Of a stretch of 32,774 nt of DNA, positions 22,482-31,793 are shown in pieces. The notes under the pieces are model-generated. The model saw only the letters and a program-made list of their open reading frames with translations, made no database searches and was not told the origin of the DNA. The DNA comes from an uncultured bacterium. Its GTDB lineage: Bacteria; Bacillota; Clostridia; Lachnospirales; Lachnospiraceae. Both the position numbers and the translations under genes were made by a program. The stretch covers positions 1 to 32,774 of the forward strand of contig CAJMON010000031.1 of the NCBI GenBank assembly GCA_905214955.1. The letters are read 5' to 3'. Within the stretch, counting starts at the first letter, position 1. Each line of letters starts with the position of its first letter.

Positions 22482-23402
22482 ATGGGACGTTATTGTGCCA
22501 AAAGAATTTTGAGCGCCATCCCTCTGCTGCTGGCGATCTCATTTCTGATTTTTATGTATATTCATTTGATCCCCGGTGATCCTGCACGTATGCAGGCCGG
22601 TATGGATGCGACAGCAGAAGAAGTTGCACTGGTACGCCAGCAGCTGGGGCTGGACAAACCCCTGCTGAATCAGTACATTGACTATATGAAAGGTCTTTTT
22701 ACCGGAGATCTGGGAAATTCCTTGAAAAACGGAGCCACTGTGGCAGCAACTATCGCCCCCCGTTTTAAACCCACTATTATGCTGACGATCTGTTCCATTA
22801 TCTGGGCCACCATCGTCGGTGTGGGTCTTGGTATCATTTCAGCAGTCTGCCGTGGAAAAGCCATGGACTATATTGGAATGCTCATTGCCATTTCCGGTAT
22901 TTCCATCCCCAGTTTCTGGCTGGGCCTGATGCTGATCCAGTGGTTTGCCGTAGATCTGCGCTGGCTGCCCACATCCGGACTGGGTTCCTGGAAAGGCTAT
23001 ATTCTGCCTTCTCTGACCATGGGTTCCGGTACTATGGCGGTTCTGGCACGTTTTACCCGTTCTTCCATGCTGGAGAGTATGCGGGAGGATTATGTGCGGA
23101 CTGCGCGTGCAAAAGGTCTGGGAGAATATTTCGTTATTATGCGTCATGCATTTAAAAACTCCCTGATCCAGGTGGTTACTGTGACAGGTCTGCAGATCGG
23201 CGGTCTGCTTTCCGGTTCCGTTATGGTAGAGACCATCTTCTCCATTTCCGGACTGGGACGTCTGCTGGTAGATTCCATCAATACCCGTGATTACAAAGTT
23301 GTACAGGCGCTGCTTCTGTTCTTCTCTGTGGAGTACATAGTAGTGAACCTGATTGTGGATCTGCTCTACGGCGTGCTGAATCCAAAAGTGCGGTATGAAT
23401 AA
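22482..23402 (+). CDS. oppB: Peptide-type ABC transporter permease, OppB/DppB
   Basis: A 306-residue inner-membrane permease with about six helices. The N-terminus (KRILSAIPLLLAISFLIF, then IHLIPGDPARM) and the cytoplasmic coupling loop (RTARAKGLGEYFVIMRHAFKNSL) are diagnostic of OppB/DppB. AAGGAGG lies before the start. The oppC ribosome binding site begins at the last bases of this gene, implying tight coupling. Opp and Dpp cannot be separated from sequence alone. Confidence 0.94.
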   Translation: MGRYCAKRILSAIPLLLAISFLIFMYIHLIPGDPARMQAGMDATAEEVALVRQQLGLDKPLLNQYIDYMKGLFTGDLGNSLKNGATVAATIAPRFKPTIMLTICSIIWATIVGVGLGIISAVCRGKAMDYIGMLIAISGISIPSFWLGLMLIQWFAVDLRWLPTSGLGSWKGYILPSLTMGSGTMAVLARFTRSSMLESMREDYVRTARAKGLGEYFVIMRHAFKNSLIQVVTVTGLQIGGLLSGSVMVETIFSISGLGRLLVDSINTRDYKVVQALLLFFSVEYIVVNLIVDLLYGVLNPKVRYE

Positions 23403-23415
23403 GGAGGAAGAACGG

Positions 23416-24303
23416 ATGGCTGAGAAAGAAAAAAATACGTATGAATCCGAAGTGCTGCCCAAAGCCCGGAGTAAATCAAAAGAATTTATCAAAAAATTCA
23501 TGCGGCGGAAAACAGCGGTGATTGCCCTGATCTTTATCCTGTTCATGGTAATCATAGCGATTTTTGGCCCCATGATGGCACCTTATGACTGTTCTGCACC
23601 GGATTATTCTGCTATGCTTCAGGGACCCAGTGCAGCACACTGGTGGGGCACCGATGAATATGGACGTGACCTGTTCAGCCGTATGCTGGTAGGTACCAGA
23701 CTGTCCTTAAGCGTTGCACTGGTATCCGTTATTATTGGTACGGTAATCGGTACCGTGCTGGGTCTGATGGCTGGTTATTACGGAGGAATTATTGAGTCCA
23801 TCGTTATGAGAGGTTCTGATATCCTGTTTGCATTCCCAGATATCCTGCTTGCCATTGCAGTTGTGGCAATTTTAGGCCCTGGTATCATCAATGTTATCAT
23901 CGCGGTTGCCGTTTTTACAGTGCCCTCGGTAGCACGTCTGGCACGAAGCGCAACGCTGACTGTAAAAGAATCTCTGTATATTGAAGTGGCCCGTTCTCTT
24001 GGCTGCAAAGACTGGCGTATCCTGTGGGTACACATTTTCCCGGGAACGGTGCAGTCTCTGATTGTCAACTTTACCATGCGTATTGGTACGGCAATCCTTG
24101 CAGCGGCTTCCTTAAGTTTCCTGGGATACGGCGCAAATGTAACCGAGCCGGAGTGGGGCGCAATTCTGTCCCAGAGCCGGAACTATATGGCAAGTGCCCC
24201 ACATCTGGTACTGTTCCCAGGTCTTGTGATGTTCCTCACCGTTCTGGCATTCAACCTGTTAGGAGACGGCTTGCGGGATACCTTAGACCCGAAGATGAAA
24301 TAG
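23416..24303 (+). CDS. oppC: Peptide-type ABC transporter permease, OppC/DppC
   Basis: A 295-residue permease partner of OppB. A charged N-terminal cytoplasmic tail precedes RRKTAVIALIFILFMV, and the family block HWWGTDEYGRDLFSRMLVGTR follows. The coupling loop is EVARSLGCKDWRILWVHIFPG. I chose ATG 23416 because AAGGAGG sits at 23401-23407; an in-frame ATG at 23395 lies inside oppB and has no site. The next gene follows within 11 bases. Confidence 0.94.
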   Translation: MAEKEKNTYESEVLPKARSKSKEFIKKFMRRKTAVIALIFILFMVIIAIFGPMMAPYDCSAPDYSAMLQGPSAAHWWGTDEYGRDLFSRMLVGTRLSLSVALVSVIIGTVIGTVLGLMAGYYGGIIESIVMRGSDILFAFPDILLAIAVVAILGPGIINVIIAVAVFTVPSVARLARSATLTVKESLYIEVARSLGCKDWRILWVHIFPGTVQSLIVNFTMRIGTAILAAASLSFLGYGANVTEPEWGAILSQSRNYMASAPHLVLFPGLVMFLTVLAFNLLGDGLRDTLDPKMK

Positions 24304-24313
24304 GAGGAAGAAC

Positions 24314-25312
24314 ATGGCTGAGAAATTGTTAGAGGTAAAAAACCTCCGTACAGAATTTAAAACAGGTAAAAAATCATCCGTCACAGCCGTCGATGATGTG
24401 TCTTTTTCCATTGACAAAGGCGAAGTGCTGGGACTGGTAGGAGAATCCGGATGTGGAAAATCGGTCACATCCCTGTCCATTATGGGACTGCTTCTGGATA
24501 CATCCGGAAAAGTCACCAACGGAGAAGTGCTCCTGGATGGAGAGGATCTTCTGAAATTATCCAAAAAGGAAATGCGCTCAATCCGCGGAAGAAAAATGTC
24601 CATGATCTTCCAGAATCCCATGAGCTCCTTAAATCCCTGTATGCGGGTGGAGCGTCAGCTGACAGAGGCCATTCTCCTTCATAATAAATTTACAAAAGAG
24701 CAGGCACACAAACGTGCTTTTGAAGTACTTCAGTCCGTAGGAATTCCTGATCCGGACCAGACATTGAAAAGTTATCCCCACCAGCTTTCCGGAGGTATGA
24801 GCCAGCGTGTGATGATTGCCATGGCACTGTCCTGTGAGCCGGAGCTGATGATCGCTGATGAACCTACCACTGCTCTGGATGTGACCATTCAGGCTCAGAT
24901 TCTGGAGCTGATGTTAAAGATCCGGGATGAGAGAGACAGCGGCATTCTTTTGATTACTCATGACCTGGGCGTGGTAGCGGAAATGTGCTCCAGAGTCATT
25001 GTCATGTATGCAGGCAGGATCATGGAGGAAGCGTCTGTGGAAGATATTTTCGCAGATCCCATCCATCCTTATACCAATGGACTGATTGCTTCCGTGCCCA
25101 AGATCGGAAGCGGTGTGACCCATCTGCCGGCTATCCCTGGAAGCGTTCCAGATCTTTCCGTAATGCCAAAAGGATGCAAGTTTGCACCCAGATGTAAATA
25201 TGCTACGGCAAAATGCCGGGAAATCGAGCCGGAGCTGAAATATATACCGGGCTCCAAGACACGGAAAATCCGTTGTCATGTCTTTAACGGGGAAGGGGGA
25301 AAAAGAGCATGA
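24314..25312 (+). CDS. oppD: Peptide-type ABC transporter ATPase, OppD/DppD
   Basis: A 332-residue ATPase. Walker A is GESGCGKS at residues 43-50, the signature is LSGGMSQRVMIAMAL, and Walker B is LMIADEPTTALD. The C-terminal oligopeptide-transporter extension has spaced cysteines (GCKFAPRCKYATAKC, then RCHVF), a pattern linked to an iron-sulfur site in some family members. The stop overlaps the oppF start by four bases (ATGA). Confidence 0.95.
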   Translation: MAEKLLEVKNLRTEFKTGKKSSVTAVDDVSFSIDKGEVLGLVGESGCGKSVTSLSIMGLLLDTSGKVTNGEVLLDGEDLLKLSKKEMRSIRGRKMSMIFQNPMSSLNPCMRVERQLTEAILLHNKFTKEQAHKRAFEVLQSVGIPDPDQTLKSYPHQLSGGMSQRVMIAMALSCEPELMIADEPTTALDVTIQAQILELMLKIRDERDSGILLITHDLGVVAEMCSRVIVMYAGRIMEEASVEDIFADPIHPYTNGLIASVPKIGSGVTHLPAIPGSVPDLSVMPKGCKFAPRCKYATAKCREIEPELKYIPGSKTRKIRCHVFNGEGGKRA

Positions 25313-26274
25313 GCAAAACACTGGTATCAGTCAAACATGCAGTGAAAACCTTCCAGGCAAACAAAGGAATGTTTTCCGGAAAAAAATATGTCCACGCGGT
25401 CAACGATGTTTCCTTTGACATCCATGAGGGAGAAACCTTCTCGCTGGTAGGAGAGTCCGGCTGCGGAAAATCCACCACCGGCCGTCTGGTAAACCACATC
25501 CTGGTGCCGGATTCCGGAGAAGTATGGTTTGACGGAAAAGACATTTCTAAATACACCGAAAAAGAAATGCGTCCTCTAAGAAAGGACATTCAGATGATCT
25601 TTCAGGATCCTTATGGTGCGTTAAATCCCCGTATCAAGATCCAGGACCAGATCGGCGAACCTCTTCTGATTCACACAAATATGAGCGCCGGTGAGCGTCT
25701 GAAAAAAGTACATGAGCTGCTTGAGATCGTAGGCATGAACCCCATGCACGGCGAGCGTTATCCCCACGAATTTTCCGGTGGACAGCTGCAGCGTGTGGGT
25801 ATTGCAAGAGCTCTGACGGTAAATCCAAAGCTGATTATTGCCGATGAACCGGTGTCCGCTCTGGACGTATCTATTCAGGCACAGGTGCTGAACCTGATGC
25901 AGGATCTGCAGGAGCAGTACAAACTGACGTACCTGTTTATTTCCCATGATTTAAGCGTTGTGGAAATGATTTCCGACCGCATCGGTGTCATGTATCTGGG
26001 AACCATTGTGGAGACTGCTCCGAAAGCAGATTTGTATGCGCACCCGGAACATCCTTATACCCAGGCGCTGTTATCTGCCGTTCCCATTGCAGATCCTACC
26101 AGAGAAAAGAAGAGAATTATCTTAAAAGGCGACCTGCCAAGCCCGGTGAATCCGCCCAAGGGGTGCCTGTTCCATACACGCTGCCCGTACTGCACAGAGA
26201 AGTGCAAGACCGAGCGTCCGGAATTTAAAGAGATTTCCAATGGACATTTTGTGAAATGCCACAGAGTAAAATAA
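25309..26274 (+). CDS. oppF: Peptide-type ABC transporter ATPase, OppF/DppF
   Basis: A 321-residue ATPase partner of OppD. Walker A is GESGCGKS at residues 48-55, the signature is FSGGQLQRVGIARAL, and Walker B is LIIADEPVSALD. The C-terminal extension again carries spaced cysteines (GCLFHTRCPYCTEKC). It starts inside the oppD stop. The fucosidase gene begins 21 bases later with its own strong ribosome binding site and no terminator between, so transporter and glycosidase are probably one transcript. Confidence 0.95.
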   Translation: MSKTLVSVKHAVKTFQANKGMFSGKKYVHAVNDVSFDIHEGETFSLVGESGCGKSTTGRLVNHILVPDSGEVWFDGKDISKYTEKEMRPLRKDIQMIFQDPYGALNPRIKIQDQIGEPLLIHTNMSAGERLKKVHELLEIVGMNPMHGERYPHEFSGGQLQRVGIARALTVNPKLIIADEPVSALDVSIQAQVLNLMQDLQEQYKLTYLFISHDLSVVEMISDRIGVMYLGTIVETAPKADLYAHPEHPYTQALLSAVPIADPTREKKRIILKGDLPSPVNPPKGCLFHTRCPYCTEKCKTERPEFKEISNGHFVKCHRVK

Positions 26275-26295
26275 AAAAGCCAAGGAGGGTGCAGG

Positions 26296-27603
26296 ATGTA
26301 TTCCTTTAACCGCGAAGAATATGAAAAACGGACTGCCTGGTTTAAAGAGGCACGTTTCGGAATGTTTATTCATTTTGGACTGTATGCTATTCCAGCCAGA
26401 GGCGAATGGGTCCGCAGTACGGAAGAGATGTCCAAAGAAGAGTATATGAAATACTTCTACGAATTTAATCCGGTGAATTATGATCCCAAAGCCTGGGCAA
26501 AAGCTGCAAAGGAAGCAGGAATGCAGTACGTGGTGATGACGGCAAAGCATCACGACGGATTCTGCCTGTTTGACAGTCAGTATACGGATTTCAAATCCAC
26601 CAATACGCCCATTGGACGGGATCTGGTGAAAGAATTTGTAGAAGCAGTCCGGGGAGAAGGCCTGAAAGTGGGCCTGTATTTTACCCTTCTGGACTGGTAT
26701 CACGAAGATTATCCGCATTACGGAGACCGGATCCATCCCATGCGGAACAATGAAAACGAAAAGAATGACCACCGGGATTTCAACCGTTATCTGGATTACA
26801 TGCACAAACAGATCCGGGAAATCTGCACCAATTATGGGAAGCTGGATCTGCTCTGGTTTGATTTTTCCTACGATGACATGCGTGGAGAAAAATGGCGTGC
26901 CACAGAACTGATTGACATGGTGCGCACCCTGCAGCCGGGAGTCATCATTGACAACCGACTGGAGGTCAGCGGCGAAGGATACGGCTCTCTGGCTTCCGGA
27001 AACCCGACTCCTTACCATGGGGATTTTGTGACGCCGGAGCAGATGATTCCGCCGGAAGGCATCCAGGATGTGAATGGAAGGGATCTTCTCTGGGAAGCCT
27101 GCGTTACCATGAATGGAAACTGGGGCTATCATGCCACAGACCGGTTCTGGAAACCGGCTCCCATGCTGATTAAAAAGCTGGTAGAATGTGTGTCCAAAGG
27201 CGGGAATCTGATTTTGAATGTAGGACCCAATGCAAAGGGAGAGATTCCAAAAGAATCCTTAGAGCGTCTGGCAGCAATCGGAGCCTGGATGAAAGAAAAT
27301 GGCGCCAGCATTTACGGATGCGGCAAGGCAGGTATTCCTAAGCCGGATATGGGCCGGATTACCAGAAATGGAAACAAACTGTACTATCATCTGTTTGAAA
27401 ATACCATTGGCCCTATGCCTCTTCCGGGTATCCGCAAAGAAGAAGTGGATCATATCCGTTATCTGGCAAGCGGTGCGGAAGTGCCTATTTCCACCAGCTG
27501 GGTGCACAGCGATTATCCGGACATTGTCTTTGCAAACCTGGGTCCGGACCCGGTACTGCCAGACGAAGTGGACACCGTCCTGGAGGTAACGTTAAAGGAG
27601 TAG
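26296..27603 (+). CDS. Alpha-L-fucosidase, GH29
   Basis: A 435-residue cytosolic GH29 enzyme that would release alpha-linked L-fucose. No signal peptide is present. The barrel starts with WFKEARFGMFIHFGLYAIPARGEW and has the block MTAKHHDGFCLFDS. The likely nucleophile is D189 in LLWFDFS. Segments GGNLILNVGPNAKGEIP and WMKENGASIYG are typical of the family. AAGGAGGG at 26282-26289 supports the start. Lying directly after oppF, it implies an imported fucosylated substrate is trimmed inside the cell. The linkage preference cannot be read from sequence. Confidence 0.92.
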   Translation: MYSFNREEYEKRTAWFKEARFGMFIHFGLYAIPARGEWVRSTEEMSKEEYMKYFYEFNPVNYDPKAWAKAAKEAGMQYVVMTAKHHDGFCLFDSQYTDFKSTNTPIGRDLVKEFVEAVRGEGLKVGLYFTLLDWYHEDYPHYGDRIHPMRNNENEKNDHRDFNRYLDYMHKQIREICTNYGKLDLLWFDFSYDDMRGEKWRATELIDMVRTLQPGVIIDNRLEVSGEGYGSLASGNPTPYHGDFVTPEQMIPPEGIQDVNGRDLLWEACVTMNGNWGYHATDRFWKPAPMLIKKLVECVSKGGNLILNVGPNAKGEIPKESLERLAAIGAWMKENGASIYGCGKAGIPKPDMGRITRNGNKLYYHLFENTIGPMPLPGIRKEEVDHIRYLASGAEVPISTSWVHSDYPDIVFANLGPDPVLPDEVDTVLEVTLKE

Positions 27604-27605
27604 AG

Positions 27606-28367
27606 ATGTTTACAGAAGAGAGACGGGAGGCTGTTATCCGGAAGCTGAACCTGGAAGGAAAGGTCAGGGTCCGTGAGCTGAGTGAGGAGTTCCAGGTAAC
27701 AGAAGACTGCATCCGGAAAGATCTGAAGGCATTGGAAAACGCAGGCAGATTAAAACGCACTTACGGAGGGGCAATCCTTTCCCAGGATTACCCTCTGGAG
27801 CGGGATGTGGTAGACCGCCGGAAAGTAAATGTAGAGAAAAAAGCAGTGATTGCGGCAAAGGCAGTGGAACTGATCCGGGAAAATGAGACGATTTTCCTGG
27901 ACATTTCTACCACCAACATCCGCATTGCGGAGCTTCTGGTGAAGAAGAAACGCCGGGTGGTGGTGGTCAGCAACATGATTGACATTCTGCAGATTCTGGC
28001 AGGAAGCCGGTCGATTGAGGCTATTGGGACGGGAGGTACCATGTTCCGAACCGTAAATGGATTCATGGGGGCAGCCGCCATTCAGGCAATCCGGCAGTAC
28101 AGTTTTGACCGTGCGTTTATCGGAACCACCGGGATCGATCTGTCGGAAGGTGCCATTACCACTTTTGGAGTGGAGGACGGCCTGACCAAGCAGGCGGCAC
28201 TGGAAAGCAGCCGGCACAAATATGTGATTATGGAACGGGATAAATTCTATTTTAATGATTCGTATAAATTTGCACATTTGGATGACATCGATGGGATCGT
28301 GACGGACAGTGAGCCGGACCCGGCTACCAGACAGGTGCTTCAGAATCTGGAAGTACAGCTATTCTGA
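27606..28367 (+). CDS. DeoR-family transcriptional regulator
   Basis: A 253-residue regulator, usually a repressor relieved by a sugar phosphate. The N-terminal winged helix (about residues 4-58) contains RREAVIRKLNLEGKVRVRELSEEFQVTEDCIRKDLKALE, then the hallmark LKRTYGGA. The C-terminal ISOCOT/DeoRC sensor domain includes FLDISTTN and IEAIGTGGTM. It starts two bases after the fucosidase stop (AGGAG at 27596-27600), so it is co-expressed with its likely targets. Candidate operators are the repeated AAAACA sites at 20588-20672, which is inference. Confidence 0.93.
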   Translation: MFTEERREAVIRKLNLEGKVRVRELSEEFQVTEDCIRKDLKALENAGRLKRTYGGAILSQDYPLERDVVDRRKVNVEKKAVIAAKAVELIRENETIFLDISTTNIRIAELLVKKKRRVVVVSNMIDILQILAGSRSIEAIGTGGTMFRTVNGFMGAAAIQAIRQYSFDRAFIGTTGIDLSEGAITTFGVEDGLTKQAALESSRHKYVIMERDKFYFNDSYKFAHLDDIDGIVTDSEPDPATRQVLQNLEVQLF

Positions 28368-28401
28368 AAAAAGAAATGAAAAGGAAGAGGGCGGTTGGAA
28401 A

Positions 28402-29157
28402 ATGAAACATTACATTCTGGAATCCTGCGTGGATTCTGTGGAGTCTGCACTGGCAGCAGCTGCCGGCGGAGCAGACAGGCTGGAATTGTGCGGAAATCTG
28501 ATCATCGGGGGAACTACCCCAAGCCAGGGCTTGTTTCAGGAAATCAGAAAGAATTCTGACATTCGGATTCATGCTCTGATCCGGCCAAGATTTGGTGATT
28601 TTTATTATACAGAGTATGAGGCAGATGTAATCCGTGATGATATCCTGCGCTTTCGGGAACTGGGCGCAGAGGGAGTGGTGATCGGCAGCCTGAATGCTGA
28701 TGGCAGCTTAAATATGCCTCAGATGGAACGGTTTATGGAAGCGGCAGAAGGAATGTCCGTGACCTTACACCGGGCATTTGACGTCTGCCGGGATCCTTAT
28801 GAAGCGTTAAAAGAGGCAGAAGAACTAGGCATCCACACGATTCTCACCTCTGGTCAGAAAAACAGCTGCAGTGCCGGAAAAGAGCTGATCAAAGATCTTG
28901 TGGAAACAGCTGGAGATAAGATTGAAATTATGGCAGGAAGCGGTGTAGATGCCAAAGTGATCAAAGCCGTTGGCGCCTATATCGGAGCACCTGCTTTTCA
29001 TATGTCCGGTAAAGTGACCTTGGACAGTGCCATGATTTATCGGAAAGAGGGCGTCAATATGGGACTGCCTTCCATCAGCGAATTTGAGTTGTGGCGCACC
29101 CAGGAGAGCAAGATCCGGGAAGCACGCCAGGTGCTGGATGAGATGGGTCAGGCATAA
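28402..29157 (+). CDS. cutC: CutC-family protein
   Basis: A 251-residue TIM-barrel protein of the CutC family. Signature segments are GGADRLELCGNLIIGGTTPS, IRPRFGDFYYTEYE, HRAFDVCRDP and TILTSGQ. The family was named for copper tolerance, but a direct copper role is doubtful for many members. Here the company of a fucosidase, a DeoR regulator and a transporter suggests a metabolic role, possibly on a sugar or amino-sugar derivative. ATG 28402 begins the conserved N-terminus; the upstream part of the frame overlaps the DeoR gene and is not expected to be translated. Confidence 0.9.
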   Translation: MKHYILESCVDSVESALAAAAGGADRLELCGNLIIGGTTPSQGLFQEIRKNSDIRIHALIRPRFGDFYYTEYEADVIRDDILRFRELGAEGVVIGSLNADGSLNMPQMERFMEAAEGMSVTLHRAFDVCRDPYEALKEAEELGIHTILTSGQKNSCSAGKELIKDLVETAGDKIEIMAGSGVDAKVIKAVGAYIGAPAFHMSGKVTLDSAMIYRKEGVNMGLPSISEFELWRTQESKIREARQVLDEMGQA

Positions 29158-29180
29158 GAAAAAAGAACGAGGAGAATACA

Positions 29181-31727
29181 ATGAGCGTATTTTTAGAGAA
29201 AAATCGTTCCCGCATAGAAGAAACCTTTGAAAAACTGGCAAAGCATCAGCCGTCTATCTTTGCTCCTGTGAAAGCACGGATGGAAGATTGCGAAGAAAAT
29301 ATCCGGCTGGCGCTGAAATACCTGTATGGGAATATGCCGGTAAGCGATGTGGGCAATTATCCGTTTGATGTTTTTCTGGATTATGCGGCTCATGGCGTGA
29401 TGCTGTGGGAGCGTTATGAGCGTGTCCGCAGGTTCCCGGAAGAGCTGTTTTTGAATTATGTGCTGTATCATCGGATCAACGAAGAAGAGATTGATGTGTG
29501 CCGCAGTCTGTTTTATCAGAGCATTCTGTCTTATGGACAGGAGGGCTGGACAGATGAGAAAGTTTCGGCAGATGCTGACTGGATCGGCACCTGTTCGGAA
29601 GAAAAGCTGGCTCTGGAAGTAAATTTCTGGTGTGGCAGGGAAGCCACCTACCAGTCTGCAGATGACCGGACGGCTTCTGCGCTGACAGTTTTTCGAAGTG
29701 GACACGGACGATGCGGGGAGGAATCTGTGTTTGCGGCAAACGCCCTGCGGAGCGTGGGCATTCCGGCAAGACAGGTGTATGCGCCAAAATGGTCCCACTG
29801 TGACGACAATCACGCCTGGGCAGAAGTGTTTGTGGATGGTGCATGGCATTTCCTGGGAGCCTGTGAACCGGCGGCCAGACTGGATCACGGCTGGTTTAAC
29901 GGCGCATCTTCCAGAGCCATGCTGGTGCATTCCAGATGGTTTGACAGTGCGCAGCCGCAGGCGGAAGAGATGGCGGGAAAAGAAGGCATGACCGTGCTTC
30001 TGAATCAGCTGGAACGTTATGCAGATACAGAAAAAGTGTGTGTGACGGTTCGGGATGAATCCGGAATGCCGGTGCCGGATGCTTTGGCAGCATTTCAGGT
30101 GCTGAATTATGCAGAGCTTGCTCCCATTGCAGAGCTTTTGACAGACAAAGAGGGAAAGGCAGAACTGACCACCGGCCTTGGAAGCCTGTATATTTCAGTC
30201 AGAAAAGACGGGAAGATGGGTGAATGTATTCTGGATAACCGGAAAGAGCATTCCTGCACCTGCGTTCTTGGACAAAAAGCAGGAGAGAATGCCTGGGAGT
30301 CCTTTGATATGTTTGCACCAAAGGATCACATCCGCAATAGGCTGGTGCTGACAGAGAAAGAGCAGAAAGCTTATCAGGATAAACTGGACAGAGTGACTGC
30401 CAGACGGATGGAAAAGACCAGAAATTTTAAAAATCCTGAGATCGAGCGCTTTGAAAACGGAGATGGCAGCCACGGGGAGCTGCGCAGAAAACTCTTAGGA
30501 ATGCTGACAGCAAAAGACCAGCTGGATCTGAAAGCAGATGTGCTGGAAGAACATTTGCAGGCAGCTCTGCCGTATGAAGGAGAGTATCCGGAGGAAGTAT
30601 TTATTCCTTATATTTTGAGTCCCAGAATTTTTGACGAAGTGCTGATGCCCTGGAGAAAAGAAATCCGGGAGGGATTTTCCAAAGAGGAAGCAGAAGGCTT
30701 TCGAAAAGCGCCGGAAAAGATCTGGGAAACCATTCAGAAACGGGTAACAGAGCATCCTTTCCGGGAACGCAGCAGTGTCTTTACCACTCCGGCAGCAGCG
30801 CTGAAGCTTGGAATTGCCAGCAGAGAGTCCAAGAAGATCCTGTTTGTGGCAGTGGCCAGGACCTTTGGTATTCCGGCACGGTTAAATCCGATGAACAAAG
30901 GAACGGAATATTGGATGGACGGTGCATTTCATCCGGTGCTTCAGGAAGAAACCACCAGTGCCAAGCTGGTTCTGAAAAAAGATACAGAAGACACAGTGTG
31001 GAATTATCGGCAGAACTGGACCCTGGGACGTCTTGTGCAGGGAAGTTATCAGACTTTGGATCTGTCTGGACTGTCCTGGGAAGAGGAAGGACTTTGCGTT
31101 GGCCTGGTACCGGGAAGTTACCGCCTTCTGACGGCGAACCGTCTGCCAAATGGAAATCAGTTTGCAAAACAGTACAGGTTTACCATTGGAGAGGGAGAAA
31201 AGCAGGAGATTGGCATGGAGCTTCGAAAGGCGGAGCTGACGGATCTGTTAAGCAGCTATGCGCTTCCGGACTTCACCCTGACAGATGAGGAAGGAAAGAG
31301 GCATCTGGCTTCCCAGATGGCAGAGAAGGAAAGTGTGCTGTTTATCTGGCTGGAGGAGGGCAAGGAGCCAACGGAGCATATCCTGAATGAGATTGTGGAA
31401 AGAAAAAGGGCGTTTGCGGTATGTGCCGGCAGAACGGCGCTGATTATCCGCAGCCATCAGGCACTTACGGATCCTACCCTGAAAAAATGCCGGGAGGCAG
31501 TACCGGAAATTCCGGTATACTTCCACGATTTTGGACAGGATATGGAGCCCCTTGCCAGAGGCGTGTATACGGAGCCGGGCAGGCTGCCGCTGATCCTTGT
31601 GGCAAAGAAGGCTGAGGCCGGAGCAGCAGAGCTGATAGGATTGTATGGAACAAGCGGTTATAACGTAGGAACCGGAGATATGGTACTGCGGATTTTGAAT
31701 GCAGAGAAACAGTTTCAGAGCAAATAG
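29181..31727 (+). CDS. Multidomain transglutaminase-like protein
   Basis: An 848-residue protein without a signal peptide. An N-terminal helical region precedes a transglutaminase/PNGase-fold core with C178 (GHGRCGEES) and H211 (DDNHAWAEV); the third catalytic residue is uncertain (ACEP). A beta-sandwich resembling a carboxypeptidase-regulatory domain spans about 285-350. A second transglutaminase-like module (about 531-600, TTPAAALKLGIASRESKK then GIPARLNP) has Ser where the Cys is expected. The C-terminal part (about 685-848, YALPDFTLTDEEGK) looks like a thioredoxin fold without CxxC. GAGGAG precedes the start. Likely roles are peptide or glycopeptide amide hydrolysis or binding; the exact reaction is unknown. 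Confidence 0.75.
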   Translation: MSVFLEKNRSRIEETFEKLAKHQPSIFAPVKARMEDCEENIRLALKYLYGNMPVSDVGNYPFDVFLDYAAHGVMLWERYERVRRFPEELFLNYVLYHRINEEEIDVCRSLFYQSILSYGQEGWTDEKVSADADWIGTCSEEKLALEVNFWCGREATYQSADDRTASALTVFRSGHGRCGEESVFAANALRSVGIPARQVYAPKWSHCDDNHAWAEVFVDGAWHFLGACEPAARLDHGWFNGASSRAMLVHSRWFDSAQPQAEEMAGKEGMTVLLNQLERYADTEKVCVTVRDESGMPVPDALAAFQVLNYAELAPIAELLTDKEGKAELTTGLGSLYISVRKDGKMGECILDNRKEHSCTCVLGQKAGENAWESFDMFAPKDHIRNRLVLTEKEQKAYQDKLDRVTARRMEKTRNFKNPEIERFENGDGSHGELRRKLLGMLTAKDQLDLKADVLEEHLQAALPYEGEYPEEVFIPYILSPRIFDEVLMPWRKEIREGFSKEEAEGFRKAPEKIWETIQKRVTEHPFRERSSVFTTPAAALKLGIASRESKKILFVAVARTFGIPARLNPMNKGTEYWMDGAFHPVLQEETTSAKLVLKKDTEDTVWNYRQNWTLGRLVQGSYQTLDLSGLSWEEEGLCVGLVPGSYRLLTANRLPNGNQFAKQYRFTIGEGEKQEIGMELRKAELTDLLSSYALPDFTLTDEEGKRHLASQMAEKESVLFIWLEEGKEPTEHILNEIVERKRAFAVCAGRTALIIRSHQALTDPTLKKCREAVPEIPVYFHDFGQDMEPLARGVYTEPGRLPLILVAKKAEAGAAELIGLYGTSGYNVGTGDMVLRILNAEKQFQSK

Positions 31728-31755
31728 AAAAGGCGGATTGTGATATCCGGTTTAT

Positions 31756-31793
31756 AAGCACTTCGTTGTTAGAAAACAGCGGGGTGCTTTTTT
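31756..31793 (+). terminator. Rho-independent terminator closing the opp/fucosidase cluster
   Basis: AAGCACTTCGTTGTT pairs with AACAGCGGGGTGCTT (15 bp with three wobbles) around AGAA, followed by six T. Confidence 0.9.

Noticed and set aside
26122..27132. Long minus-strand open frame opposite the fucosidase gene
   Set aside because: Shadow of the GH29 coding strand: no ribosome binding site and low-complexity composition. The same applies to other long minus-strand frames across the window.
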